The notes beneath the pieces were generated by a model, which had not been told where the DNA came from, made no database searches, and saw nothing but the letters and a program-made list of their open reading frames with translations. This document shows positions 28,095-35,815 of a stretch of DNA of 64,000 nucleotides, piece by piece. The translations under genes and the position numbers were made by a program. The stretch comes from Kordiimonas marina (GTDB lineage: Bacteria; Pseudomonadota; Alphaproteobacteria; Sphingomonadales; Kordiimonadaceae), in assembly GCF_023006325.1 (NCBI RefSeq), contig NZ_JAINDF010000003.1, positions 310,001 through 374,000 on the forward strand, in the 5' to 3' direction. Numbering within the stretch: the first letter of the stretch is position 1; every line of letters begins with the position of its first letter.

Positions 28095-29117
28095 TCAGGC
28101 TGGCAAGTGTGCCACGCCAAGTTGTTCCATAACATAAAAAACACAGTCCTGCCGGATCACCCGGGCATCCGGCGTCGCCATTGAGGGGATGATATCCTCC
28201 CGCAGGATCAGCAGCCCGTTCCGCAAATCGAACAGGCTATCCGTGATGTCATTCCCATTCTCATCGGTGACGTAAACCGGCATATCCTCGCCTTTCACCG
28301 AAGCAAGCACACTCCCGCTCGGCATCCGGCCAAAATTGAAATGGTCGATATCCTGCCGGAAGGAAATATCCGTATCGTCCGGGTCGAAGCCGATCGATAA
28401 GCCCGGCTTAACTTTAACCACGGCCACCGTGTGCAGAAGCCCTATATCCCCCGACGCAATGGGATGATCCGGAATATGATGAAGCCGCAAACAGGCTTCG
28501 AGATAATCAACCGCATGTTTGTGCGCGCTAGCATCGCCCACCTGCCCGCATTCCAGCGTAACCGCCGGACAATGGTCCGCCATGGCGATGGACTGCACCC
28601 CACGCGGTTCGGTAAAATAGACGGTCGTGCGCGAAAACAGTGCCGCCAGATGCAGGTACGGCGTTTCCAGCTTATTGATGCAGCCATAATGCGGGTTGCG
28701 GCCCGTGTTATTGTGGATATCGACGCTGGCGAACAGCGGCTCAGCCGTTACCCGCTTCACTACCTCCTGCATGAGCGCGATCTCTGGCAAGCCGGTCATC
28801 GGCGTATGGGGCCAAACGCGGTTATAGTCCGCCTGTCCAGGCAGGAACCGAAGGCCTTCTGCTGCAGCGTCCACATTCCCCAGGAACAGCCATAGGCTGC
28901 GCGGCATCCCCGCCTCAATGTGGCGCCTGAGCACATCGCGCACGGCCTCAAACCCCGTGGTTTCATTGCCGTGGAGCAAGGTGGAGACAAAAAGCGCCGG
29001 TTCCCGCGCGCCCTTGAGATAGAAGAGCGACGGCCCACCGAGCAGGTCCTTCAACCCCGTGACAGGCACGGTCCAAAACCCGTCGGGGATGGTCTCAAAT
29101 GTCTTGAGCTCGGTCAT
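28095..29117 (-). CDS. Succinylglutamate desuccinylase/aspartoacylase-like zinc deacylase (M14 fold)
   Basis: A 340-residue cytosolic enzyme of the AstE/AspA group within the M14 carboxypeptidase fold. Zinc ligands His49 and Glu52 are in LLHGNETTG, the third ligand in DIHNNTG, and the catalytic Glu in VTLECGQVG. Family members split an N-acyl group from an amino acid (succinyl-glutamate, acetyl-aspartate). The ATG at 29117 overlaps the stop of the GCS2 gene as ATGA, so the two products are made together; a deacylase and an amino-acid ligase in one unit suggest synthesis and turnover of a gamma-glutamyl or N-acyl amino acid metabolite. No arginine catabolic ast genes are nearby, which argues against true AstE. 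Confidence 0.82.
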   Translation of the reverse strand: MTELKTFETIPDGFWTVPVTGLKDLLGGPSLFYLKGAREPALFVSTLLHGNETTGFEAVRDVLRRHIEAGMPRSLWLFLGNVDAAAEGLRFLPGQADYNRVWPHTPMTGLPEIALMQEVVKRVTAEPLFASVDIHNNTGRNPHYGCINKLETPYLHLAALFSRTTVYFTEPRGVQSIAMADHCPAVTLECGQVGDASAHKHAVDYLEACLRLHHIPDHPIASGDIGLLHTVAVVKVKPGLSIGFDPDDTDISFRQDIDHFNFGRMPSGSVLASVKGEDMPVYVTDENGNDITDSLFDLRNGLLILREDIIPSMATPDARVIRQDCVFYVMEQLGVAHLPA

Positions 29118-30532
29118 AAATCCCACTCATGAACCGGCGTCCCGGTTGCCTGCCGCTCAAGGTAAGCCGCTAACAGATCAGCCATCGAGGCCTGATGCTT
29201 GGCCACATAGGCGCGCTGCCACGCTGCGCCGTTCTGGCCGGTTTTAACCCGCGCCTCAATGATACCGAGGTAGGTTTTGATATCCCCGCCATCGACGCCG
29301 TATGCCTTGAGCCCTTCCTCTGCGAGCGGCAGGAATTCATCCAGGATAACGCGGTCGATCGGACGGCCATCGGTATGTTCCCAGCGGATCTGCGCCCGGA
29401 GGCCATGCTTGGCCGCCATATAGAAATTGTCGCGCGTGGTGAAGAACTGCGCGCGCCGGTGCGGCGGGGTTTCATGGTCCGCGAAGCTTTTCACCAAGCC
29501 GTAATAGAAGGCGGCATTGGCCATCGAATCCGCGATCGTCGGCCCCGCGGGGAGCACACGCTGTTCCAGCCGGAAGTGCGGCTTGCCGTCATCGTCCCAG
29601 CCGACAAGTGGCCTGTTCCAACGCCAGATGGTCCCGTTCTGGAGCCTCAGGTGATCCAGCTTCGTCGTCGGCCGGTCGCTGATTTGCGGCAGCAAAACCG
29701 GATAGCGCTGTCGGTTGGCGACAAACACTTCGGACAGATATTTCTCCAGATAACGCACGCCGAAGGTGACACGTTCGGCATAATCCCAATCCCCGACGGA
29801 GACAGCCTGTTCGAACAGGGGAATCCGCGTTTCGTCCCACAGGTCCTTGCCGAACAGGAAGGGGGAATTGGCGCCTGCGGCGATCAAGGGAGCGCTGGCG
29901 AGCTTGGAAGCATTATAATAGGTCGCGCCCTGCCCGTCCGGCACCTTGAGGTGGATCTGGAAGGATGTGGCCGCGGCTTCCAGCATCACATCCATATGCA
30001 CGCTTTCAAGCCGGTCCCGCCCCTCGATATCCAGCTTGATCGGCTTACCCTTTCGCAGGCGGAAAACCTGTTCATTCAAGGCCTTATAGCGCCTGGACTT
30101 GGACATGTTCGCGGGGCACAGGTCCTCATCCGCCACAGTTGGCAGGATGCCGATCATGGCGATATCGAGCCCCATGCCGCGGGCGGTCAGGCACGCATCC
30201 TGCCATAGGGCATCGAGCTTGGCGTGAATGTCCGAAAGGCCCTTCCCGGTCAGCTCCGCCGGATCGCCGTTGAATTCGATATTGAAGGCGGACAGTTCCG
30301 GCACGATGAGCGGATTATCCATCTTCTCCAGGAATTCCTGGTTCCGGGGGGCCGGATGCATTCCGGCATCCACAAGCCAGGCTTCCACCTCGAACCCCGC
30401 GGTTATCGGCGCACCAGACAGGGCGCCCTCGCGCTCCCACGCCTCCACAAGGTCCGTCTCCTCCAGGAGACGTTCGACGAACATACCAAAGTCTTCATCG
30501 CTGAAGGTTGAACGGTTCAGTTCCTTGCCCAT
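29114..30532 (-). CDS. Glutamate-cysteine ligase family 2 (GCS2)-type ATP-dependent ligase
   Basis: A 472-residue protein with the carboxylate-amine ligase fold of the GCS2 family. The N-terminal GFEVEAWLVD is the family's metal/glutamate motif, with FNIEFNGDPAEL and ASKLASAPLIAAGANSPFLF further along, and the Arg/Glu-rich FRLEQRVLPAGPTIADS and TTRDNFYMAAKHGLRAQIRW in the last third. Such enzymes join glutamate (or another carboxylate) to an amine using ATP; some are true gamma-glutamylcysteine synthetases, others make unknown amides. It is the first gene of the operon with the AstE/AspA-like deacylase. Whether it is the cell's GshA is uncertain: no gshB neighbour is seen and the deacylase partner suggests another product. 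Confidence 0.78.
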   Translation of the reverse strand: MGKELNRSTFSDEDFGMFVERLLEETDLVEAWEREGALSGAPITAGFEVEAWLVDAGMHPAPRNQEFLEKMDNPLIVPELSAFNIEFNGDPAELTGKGLSDIHAKLDALWQDACLTARGMGLDIAMIGILPTVADEDLCPANMSKSRRYKALNEQVFRLRKGKPIKLDIEGRDRLESVHMDVMLEAAATSFQIHLKVPDGQGATYYNASKLASAPLIAAGANSPFLFGKDLWDETRIPLFEQAVSVGDWDYAERVTFGVRYLEKYLSEVFVANRQRYPVLLPQISDRPTTKLDHLRLQNGTIWRWNRPLVGWDDDGKPHFRLEQRVLPAGPTIADSMANAAFYYGLVKSFADHETPPHRRAQFFTTRDNFYMAAKHGLRAQIRWEHTDGRPIDRVILDEFLPLAEEGLKAYGVDGGDIKTYLGIIEARVKTGQNGAAWQRAYVAKHQASMADLLAAYLERQATGTPVHEWDL

Positions 30533-30587
30533 GATGCTCTCCGCCTTGATCCCCCTTGAATGGTGGGGAAGACGGGGGCAGGACGCA

Positions 30588-30624
30588 ACAAATAAATCGG
30601 CCGCGGACAGATGCCCACGGCCGA
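30588..30624 (-). terminator. Terminator after prfC
   Basis: On the minus strand TCGGCCG (30624-30618) pairs with CGGCCGA (30603-30597), with extra G-C/G-U pairing inside the loop, followed by TTTATTTGTT. It separates prfC from the GCS2 operon. Confidence 0.7.
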
Positions 30625-30650
30625 ATATACGCTTCGGAAAAGAGGCCTAT

Positions 30651-32234
30651 TTAGTAGACTTCTTCCTTGGTTTTCAAAAACTTGAGGCTCGGGAAGGTTT
30701 CCTTGGCCTTATCCAGGTGCCAGTTATTGCGGGCGAGATAAACCGGGGCACCGGCATGGTCCACAGCCATGGAAGCGCGGTTCTGGTCGGTGAATTGCTT
30801 CACTTCACGGGGATCGCCCTCAATCCATTCCGCCGTCATCAGTGTCGTCGGCTCAAACCGGCACGGGATCTGATATTCGGTGCGGATACGGTCCGCCAGC
30901 ACGTCGAACTGCAGCGGGCCGACCACACCGACAACCCAGTCGCTGCCCAGCGTCGGCTTGAAGACACGGGCAGCGCCCTCTTCTGCCAACTGCTCCAGCG
31001 CGCGGCCAAGGTGTTTGGCCTTCATCGGATCATCCGCCCGCACCTTCTGCAGGATTTCCGGGGCGAACGACGGTACGCCGGTGAAGTGCAGCTCTTCCCC
31101 TTCGGTCAGCGTATCGCCGATCCGTAGGTTGCCGTGGTTCGGGATACCGATGATATCGCCCGCGTAAGCTTCTTCCGCGACTTCACGGTCCTGCGCCAGG
31201 AACAGCTGGGCGTTATGGATCGCCATGATCTTGCCGCTGCGGATATGCTTGAGCTTGATCCCCTTGCGGAACCGGCCAGAAACCAGCCGCACAAAGGCGA
31301 TACGGTCCCGGTGTTTGGGGTCCATATTGGCCTGGATCTTAAAGACGAAGGCCGCGACCTTGTCTTCCTTGGGCTCGACCGCACGTTCGATCGCTTTGCC
31401 GGGCCGGGGTTTCGGCGCGAAGTCACCCAGTCCGCGCAGGATTTCCTGCACCCCGAAATTGTTGATGGCGGAGCCAAAATAGACCGGCGTCTGCGTGCCT
31501 TCGAGATACGCCTCCAGGTCGAAGGCCGGGCAGAGTTCCCGGACCATTTCAACATCGGCGCGCAGCTTCTCAAGCGCGTAATCCGGCAGCATCTCCGCCA
31601 GCTTGGGATCGTCGAGCCCTTCGCATTTGATGCCTTCGGAAACAGCATCCCCCTTGCCGCGATCGAACATGATCAGCTGGTCATGGATCAGGTCGTAACA
31701 GCCAAGGAAGTCCCGGCCCATGCCAATCGGCCAGCTAGCGGGGGAGACATCCAGCGCCAGCGTCTGCTCGATTTCATCGAGGAGTTCGAACGGGTCCTTG
31801 GTTTCCCGGTCCATCTTGTTGATGAAGGTGGTGATCGGCATATCGCGCAGACGGCAGACTTCAAACAGCTTGCGGGTCTGCGCCTCGATACCCTTGGCGG
31901 CATCGAGCACCATCACGGCACTATCGACCGCCGACAGCGTCCGGTAGGTATCTTCCGAGAAGTCTTCGTGGCCCGGTGTATCGAGCAGGTTGAAGGTATG
32001 GCCCTGATAATCGAAGGTCATCACCGACGAGGCCACGGAAATACCGCGTTCCTGCTCCACCTTCATCCAGTCCGAGCGTGCCCGGCGGCGTTCCCCGCGC
32101 GCCTTCACTTCACCGGCCAACTGGATGGCACCACCGAACAAAAGCAGTTTTTCGGTCAGCGTGGTTTTACCGGCGTCCGGGTGCGAGATGATCGCAAAAG
32201 TGCGGCGTTTATCAATTTCCTCGGCGAGAGCCAT
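30651..32234 (-). CDS. prfC: Peptide chain release factor 3
   Basis: RF3 is the translational GTPase that recycles RF1/RF2 from the ribosome after termination. The 527-residue protein has G1 SHPDAGKTT, switch and G3 LLDTPGHEDFSEDTYR, G4 FINKMDRE, and the RF3-specific TWSPASWPIGMG-like segment (here VSPASWPIGMGRDFLGCYD), followed by domain II and the C-terminal domain ending LKTKEEVY. The frame is open 42 codons upstream; ALAEEIDKRRTFAIISHPDA after the ATG at 32234 is the usual start. Monocistronic with its own terminator. Confidence 0.96.
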   Translation of the reverse strand: MALAEEIDKRRTFAIISHPDAGKTTLTEKLLLFGGAIQLAGEVKARGERRRARSDWMKVEQERGISVASSVMTFDYQGHTFNLLDTPGHEDFSEDTYRTLSAVDSAVMVLDAAKGIEAQTRKLFEVCRLRDMPITTFINKMDRETKDPFELLDEIEQTLALDVSPASWPIGMGRDFLGCYDLIHDQLIMFDRGKGDAVSEGIKCEGLDDPKLAEMLPDYALEKLRADVEMVRELCPAFDLEAYLEGTQTPVYFGSAINNFGVQEILRGLGDFAPKPRPGKAIERAVEPKEDKVAAFVFKIQANMDPKHRDRIAFVRLVSGRFRKGIKLKHIRSGKIMAIHNAQLFLAQDREVAEEAYAGDIIGIPNHGNLRIGDTLTEGEELHFTGVPSFAPEILQKVRADDPMKAKHLGRALEQLAEEGAARVFKPTLGSDWVVGVVGPLQFDVLADRIRTEYQIPCRFEPTTLMTAEWIEGDPREVKQFTDQNRASMAVDHAGAPVYLARNNWHLDKAKETFPSLKFLKTKEEVY

Positions 32235-32358
32235 GGGGTTTGCATCTTCCTGATAAGCAAATGAATTGGCTGCGCACCCTAGCGATTTTTCGCCTAATTG
32301 GAAGAGAAAATGCCCAAAGCCCTGCGGGAACCGTTGCTTTCGCGCAACATTCGCGCGC

Positions 32359-32480
32359 AATTAAGTATTAAATAGATTAAAGTTAATTGATCATTAAGGT
32401 TAATAAGTGTTAAGGGCGCAAAAAAATCATCAGGCAAATAAATATACATAGTATTAACAACTCTACTTTTAGGAGAGTAC
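32359..32480 (+). promoter_or_regulatory. AT-rich promoter region with a CtrA-type box (TTAA-N7-TTAA)
   Basis: Eight TTAA tetramers lie within 97 bp (32359-32455). One pair, TTAA at 32381-32384 and 32392-32395, has exactly seven bases between, the CtrA consensus spacing; the following base is G rather than the preferred C. AGGAG at 32471-32475 is the ribosome site for the GTG start at 32482. The stretch is far richer in AT than its surroundings. Confidence 0.45.
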
Positions 32481-32481
32481 C

Positions 32482-33351
32482 GTGTCTAGTTTACACAGTT
32501 TGCCCAATGAAAGCGCCTTCCACTGTTTTTCCTATGAAGGCTTTCCGATCCACGTGAAGGAATACTCGCGCGGCCTTACAGAAAAACCACTGGTGTTCAT
32601 CGGCGGCGCCTTTCAAAACATTCAACAAATTGAAAAGGTTAGCCTCGCACTCGCCAAAGAAAGCTGGGTTATCGCCGTCGATACCCCCGGCAATGGCGAC
32701 ACCGGCGTCCTGCCCTATAGCTATGATTTCGAGTTCATTTGCCGCGCCATTCACAGCGCCATCAAAAAGCTCGGCATCGACTGCGTCAATGTGCTGGGAT
32801 GTAGCTATGGTAGTATCGTTGCCATGCGCTATGCCCAGATGTATCTGGGGGTCGACAAACTGATCCTCGGGTCGGCGATGGAACAACTGCCCCGCCACCT
32901 GGAATATGAGTTCAACCTGCTTCTGTTCCTACTGAAATGGAACCGCATGGAAGAATTCGCCGACGGCTTCACCAACTTGCTGACGAACCCGGACTTCCGC
33001 GAAACCAACCGCCTGTGCCGCCTGACTGCCGACAAGCTTCGGCATGCCCTCGTCAATGCCAGCACCGGCATGAAGGAACAGTTCAAGCACAACACCATGC
33101 GTATCCTGAAGCATGGCCACACGGATTTGGCCCTGATGCCCGATGTCGACGCTACGGTCTTCACCGGCGAGCATGACCATTTCCTGCCGGTAAGCGCCAA
33201 CCAGCGCGTTGCCGCTTCCTTCAAACGCAGCCGTTTCATCTCCATCCCGGACGCCGACCATATGTTCCATGTCGAACAGTTCCGGGCGACGGTCCAAACC
33301 ATTTTAAGCGGCCTCAAAGATGAAGACGACAAGCTGGAGCTCGCAGCCTAA
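32482..33351 (+). CDS. Alpha/beta hydrolase, RhlA/PhaG-like
   Basis: A 289-residue alpha/beta-hydrolase. The nucleophile elbow is GCSYGS with Ser108; the acid is probably in FTGEHDHFLP and the His in ISIPDADHMFHVEQ. The overall size and several positions (LVFIGGAFQ near the start, a late V-FTGE-D--LP-SA segment) recall the RhlA/PhaG group, which makes or transfers 3-hydroxyacyl chains (hydroxyalkanoyloxy-alkanoates, PHA precursors) rather than a plain esterase. That subgroup call is tentative. The start is GTG with AGGAG six bases upstream. It is monocistronic, behind a TTAA-rich promoter and before a long hairpin, so it is separately regulated. Confidence 0.7.
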   Translation: MSSLHSLPNESAFHCFSYEGFPIHVKEYSRGLTEKPLVFIGGAFQNIQQIEKVSLALAKESWVIAVDTPGNGDTGVLPYSYDFEFICRAIHSAIKKLGIDCVNVLGCSYGSIVAMRYAQMYLGVDKLILGSAMEQLPRHLEYEFNLLLFLLKWNRMEEFADGFTNLLTNPDFRETNRLCRLTADKLRHALVNASTGMKEQFKHNTMRILKHGHTDLALMPDVDATVFTGEHDHFLPVSANQRVAASFKRSRFISIPDADHMFHVEQFRATVQTILSGLKDEDDKLELAA

Positions 33352-33389
33352 CGGCAGGAGTAGGTCAGCTAAGGTCCCCAGAGGCAAAA

Positions 33390-33430
33390 ACCGGGATGCA
33401 GAACAGCCTGCATCCCGGTCTTAATTTAAA
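33390..33430 (+). terminator. Long hairpin terminator after the RhlA/PhaG-like gene
   Basis: A 12-bp perfect stem ACCGGGATGCAG (33390-33401) / CTGCATCCCGGT (33408-33419) with loop AACAGC, 38 bases past the stop. Only a weak T-rich tail follows (CTTAATTT). Confidence 0.75.
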
Positions 33431-33604
33431 CCCGGTGGTCCGAAAAGGGCTAGGGAGGGAGGGAAAAAGCCTCTTCCCGAACCGGCCGGGCTTTACTCAT
33501 GACATACGACACTCCTAGGAAGCATCGAGGTGCAGGAGGGCTGCTGAACCTCCCGCAAGAGTTATTAGACCAAGTAGTCCAGTTATTATTTCCGGCAAGG
33601 TATC

Positions 33605-33634
33605 TGCCGCATTTTTTTTGAAAAAAATGCGGCA
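33605..33634. repeat. 30-bp palindrome with T7/A7 core
   Basis: TGCCGCATTTTTTT (33605-33618) is exactly complementary to AAAAAAATGCGGCA (33621-33634), leaving only TG in the centre. In RNA a stem of six or seven GC-rich pairs with an A/U-rich upper part would form in either direction. No T-run follows the stem on either strand, so it is not a standard terminator. Confidence 0.7.
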
Positions 33635-33742
33635 CCCCCATTTCTGCTATGCCCTTTCCTGCCCCGATGCTACATATCTGCATAACTGCGGTTGAGCGTT
33701 AGCGGCTTGATGGAACCGCCCCCTATATTCGGAGATAACCCC

Positions 33743-33997
33743 TTGTCGCTGATCACTTTTATTGGCCTGACCGCCGGAAGCCTGACAACCATCGCCTTCA
33801 TCCCACAAGCTGTCCGCGCCTGGCGCACGCGGTCGACCAAGGATGTGTCCTTCGCCATGTTCGCCATCATGTTCACCGGCATCGTCATGTGGCTTGTCTA
33901 TGGCCTCGCGCGCGGCGATGTGCCCTTAATCGCCGCCAATTCTGTGACGCTTGTCCTCGCCGCCTCCATCCTGATTGCCAAGATCAAGTTCGGGTAA
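33743..33997 (+). CDS. SemiSWEET-type (MtN3/PQ-loop) sugar transporter
   Basis: An 84-residue protein with three membrane helices and the PQ motif TIAFIPQAVRAW, followed by RSTKDVSFAMFAIMFTGIVM, typical of bacterial SemiSWEETs, which dimerise to make a six-helix sugar uniporter. Length fits the family (about 85-95). I chose the TTG at 33743, seven bases after GGAGA, because it places SLITFIGLTAG at the N-terminus as in homologs; an ATG at 33710 would add 11 unsupported residues. It stands on the same strand as the Nudix-like gene, which begins 91 bp later, perhaps in the same transcript. Confidence 0.85.
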   Translation: MSLITFIGLTAGSLTTIAFIPQAVRAWRTRSTKDVSFAMFAIMFTGIVMWLVYGLARGDVPLIAANSVTLVLAASILIAKIKFG

Positions 33998-34088
33998 CCC
34001 CTGCCGACGGCACCTCGCTGCCGACTTCACACATCCCCAGGCAAAACGTTGAACTGAAGAACAGTCAACCATTCGCACGGGGACCACG

Positions 34089-34721
34089 ATGACCAGTTAT
34101 GCCTTCACCATGCCTTTTGCCGTGGACACCAAGGCTGCCCATGTGGTTCTGGTGCAGCGGCAATTGATCCAGAAACGCCAAGCCGGCAAGTCGGTCAAAG
34201 GCATCATCCCGGAATGGGCCGGACAGTGGGGCCTGGTGGGCGGCCCGATCGGCCAGAATGAAACGCCGGAAGCTGCAGCTATCCGGACCTTTCACGAACA
34301 AACAGGCCTGGATCTTACCGACAGCGATGTCGGGTCGAATTTCCTGCTGCAGAACCGCTCCATGATCAACCTCAAAACCGAGAACTACGCCACCTTTAGC
34401 GTGCAATGTATCTTCACGACCATGGCGGCGCTTAGCCTGCTTCAAACTGTCATCACCGATGTGATCGGCACAACACAGGTTTCTGAAGGCACACTCGCAG
34501 GCGCGAAGGTGCTTTCCATGAGCGACGCGCGCAATAAGATCGGCGCCACCCCAGTCCCAAGCGGTGGCTGGAAGGATGTGGTCATCCGCGAATATTTCGA
34601 CGGCAAATCACCAGGGCAACTGAACACGGAAATAGACACTCTCACGAGCGACCTCACCACGGCCGCCGCACAAGACACCAGCTATTTCACCACCGCGCTC
34701 AGCGACAAGGAAACCCAATGA
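34089..34721 (+). CDS. Nudix-like protein with degenerate Nudix box
   Basis: A 210-residue protein whose residues 15-110 read as a Nudix fold: GQWGLVGGPIGQNETPEAAA and IRTFHEQTGLDL. Compared with the consensus G-x5-E-x7-R-E-U-x-E-E-x-G-U, Gly52, Glu58, Arg66, Glu70, Gly73 are kept, but Glu67 is Thr and Glu71 is Gln, two metal-ligand positions. Hydrolysis is therefore doubtful; it may bind a nucleotide or have other chemistry. The C-terminal 100 residues have no recognised fold. It ends 49 bp before the transglutaminase-like gene with a good ribosome site between, so the two are probably one operon. Confidence 0.65.
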   Translation: MTSYAFTMPFAVDTKAAHVVLVQRQLIQKRQAGKSVKGIIPEWAGQWGLVGGPIGQNETPEAAAIRTFHEQTGLDLTDSDVGSNFLLQNRSMINLKTENYATFSVQCIFTTMAALSLLQTVITDVIGTTQVSEGTLAGAKVLSMSDARNKIGATPVPSGGWKDVVIREYFDGKSPGQLNTEIDTLTSDLTTAAAQDTSYFTTALSDKETQ

Positions 34722-34770
34722 TACCCCGTCTTCACCCCCGTCCCCCGCACCAGATTAAAAGGACAGCATC

Positions 34771-35739
34771 ATGCCGATTCTGACGATCATCTTAGGCATC
34801 GGGGCGGGCCTGACCGCCCTGGGCATCTTCGGCACCGCCATCTATTGCTGCTTTTTCCAGAATGCCCCGGAGGAGGACGACAGAGGCGTATATAGATGCC
34901 TCGATGGCGATCCCAATTTCGCGCCGGGCGTCCAGCAGATTGCCGACTGGGCAAACTCACCCGGGGGCCTGACCATCAACAATCAGGTCCTTGGTGTCCT
35001 GAACCATGGCAATGTACTTGCCTTCTCCAACAGGTTTCACACCACGCTTGCCCAGAACAATCTGTGGACGTGGTCGCCGGTGGACCGGGGCAACTATTAT
35101 GACCTTCTCGATGGCGTATTGGACCGCGGTGAGTGCAATCTCCCTGCGCACGCACTGCGCGGTCTGCTGCGCTTCGCCATGCCGTACGGCTTCAACCAAG
35201 CAGAAAACAATTTTGCCGTAAACGAATATACCGGCACCTATCACCAAGGCTTCATTGCCACGCACACAAACCAGGTGATGGGATTGTCTGCCAACACCTG
35301 GCGCCCCAACGGGACTGCGGCCGGTTTCTATAACTGGGAAAACCACAAGACACTTGTGTATAACAACCAGTATTACGATCCAAGCTATGGCACCAGCCAA
35401 GGCGGTCTGGGCTACTATGCCAATGAAGCAGATATGGCCGTCGCCCAAATTCGCGGCAGCGTCAACTTCAACCAGGACCAGTTTGTCGGGATTTATGTCC
35501 TCGGCGTGCTGAAAACCGATGATGCTGCGCCCCTGGCCCACAAAGGCTTTTACGTTGCCTGCGCACGCAGCACCATCGATGGCCACCTTGCGGTCGATGC
35601 CGATGAATATAATGGCAACCAAGCCGGCTTCACGGTCGCCTACATCGGCCCCTACTCACCGGGGGTAAATGGCACAGCCAATAACAATTTCAATTTCGAC
35701 AATACGGTCGATTACCTGAACGGCGTGGTGCTGCAATAA
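34771..35739 (+). CDS. Membrane-anchored protein with a transglutaminase/papain-like triad (novel)
   Basis: A 322-residue protein without a family name I can give. Residues 3-29 form a hydrophobic anchor (LTIILGIGAGLTALGIFGTA). The extracytoplasmic part includes GECNLPAHALRGLLRF (Cys122) and, 70 residues later, WENHKTLVYNNQYYDPSYG with His192 and Asp203. Cys-x-x-x-A-x-x-L-x-x-LL, then His, then YYDPSYG is the order and spacing of the transglutaminase-like/papain-like cysteine fold, so an active Cys-His-Asp triad is a fair inference. Asn and Tyr are very common. AAAAGGACAG precedes the ATG. Partner is the Nudix-like protein. Substrate unknown; protease, amidase or cross-linker are all open. 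Confidence 0.6.
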   Translation: MPILTIILGIGAGLTALGIFGTAIYCCFFQNAPEEDDRGVYRCLDGDPNFAPGVQQIADWANSPGGLTINNQVLGVLNHGNVLAFSNRFHTTLAQNNLWTWSPVDRGNYYDLLDGVLDRGECNLPAHALRGLLRFAMPYGFNQAENNFAVNEYTGTYHQGFIATHTNQVMGLSANTWRPNGTAAGFYNWENHKTLVYNNQYYDPSYGTSQGGLGYYANEADMAVAQIRGSVNFNQDQFVGIYVLGVLKTDDAAPLAHKGFYVACARSTIDGHLAVDADEYNGNQAGFTVAYIGPYSPGVNGTANNNFNFDNTVDYLNGVVLQ

Positions 35740-35761
35740 GCCCCCAAGTTCCCGCAAAGAA

Positions 35762-35795
35762 AAGGGCGGCAGCCGCATGGCTCCGCCCTTCCCTG
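35762..35795. terminator. Bidirectional hairpin between convergent genes
   Basis: AAGGGCGG (35762-35769) and CCGCCCTT (35783-35790) pair, with an inner AGCC/GGCT stem around GCAT and one bulged base. On the minus strand it is followed by TTTTCTTT, serving the peptidase gene; on the plus strand CCCTGTTTTC follows, serving the transglutaminase-like gene. Confidence 0.75.
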
Positions 35796-35815
35796 TTTTC
35801 AGCTTATGACGAGGG

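Larger units (their letters stand above)
33352..33742. other. Intergenic region with palindrome, no gene seen
   Basis: Besides the terminator at 33390-33419 this region holds a near-perfect 30-bp palindrome at 33605-33634 (TGCCGCAT7 / A7TGCGGCA with a two-base centre). I see no ORF with a ribosome site. The palindrome ends about 110 bp before the SemiSWEET start and may be a terminator-like or protein-binding element. Confidence 0.5.
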
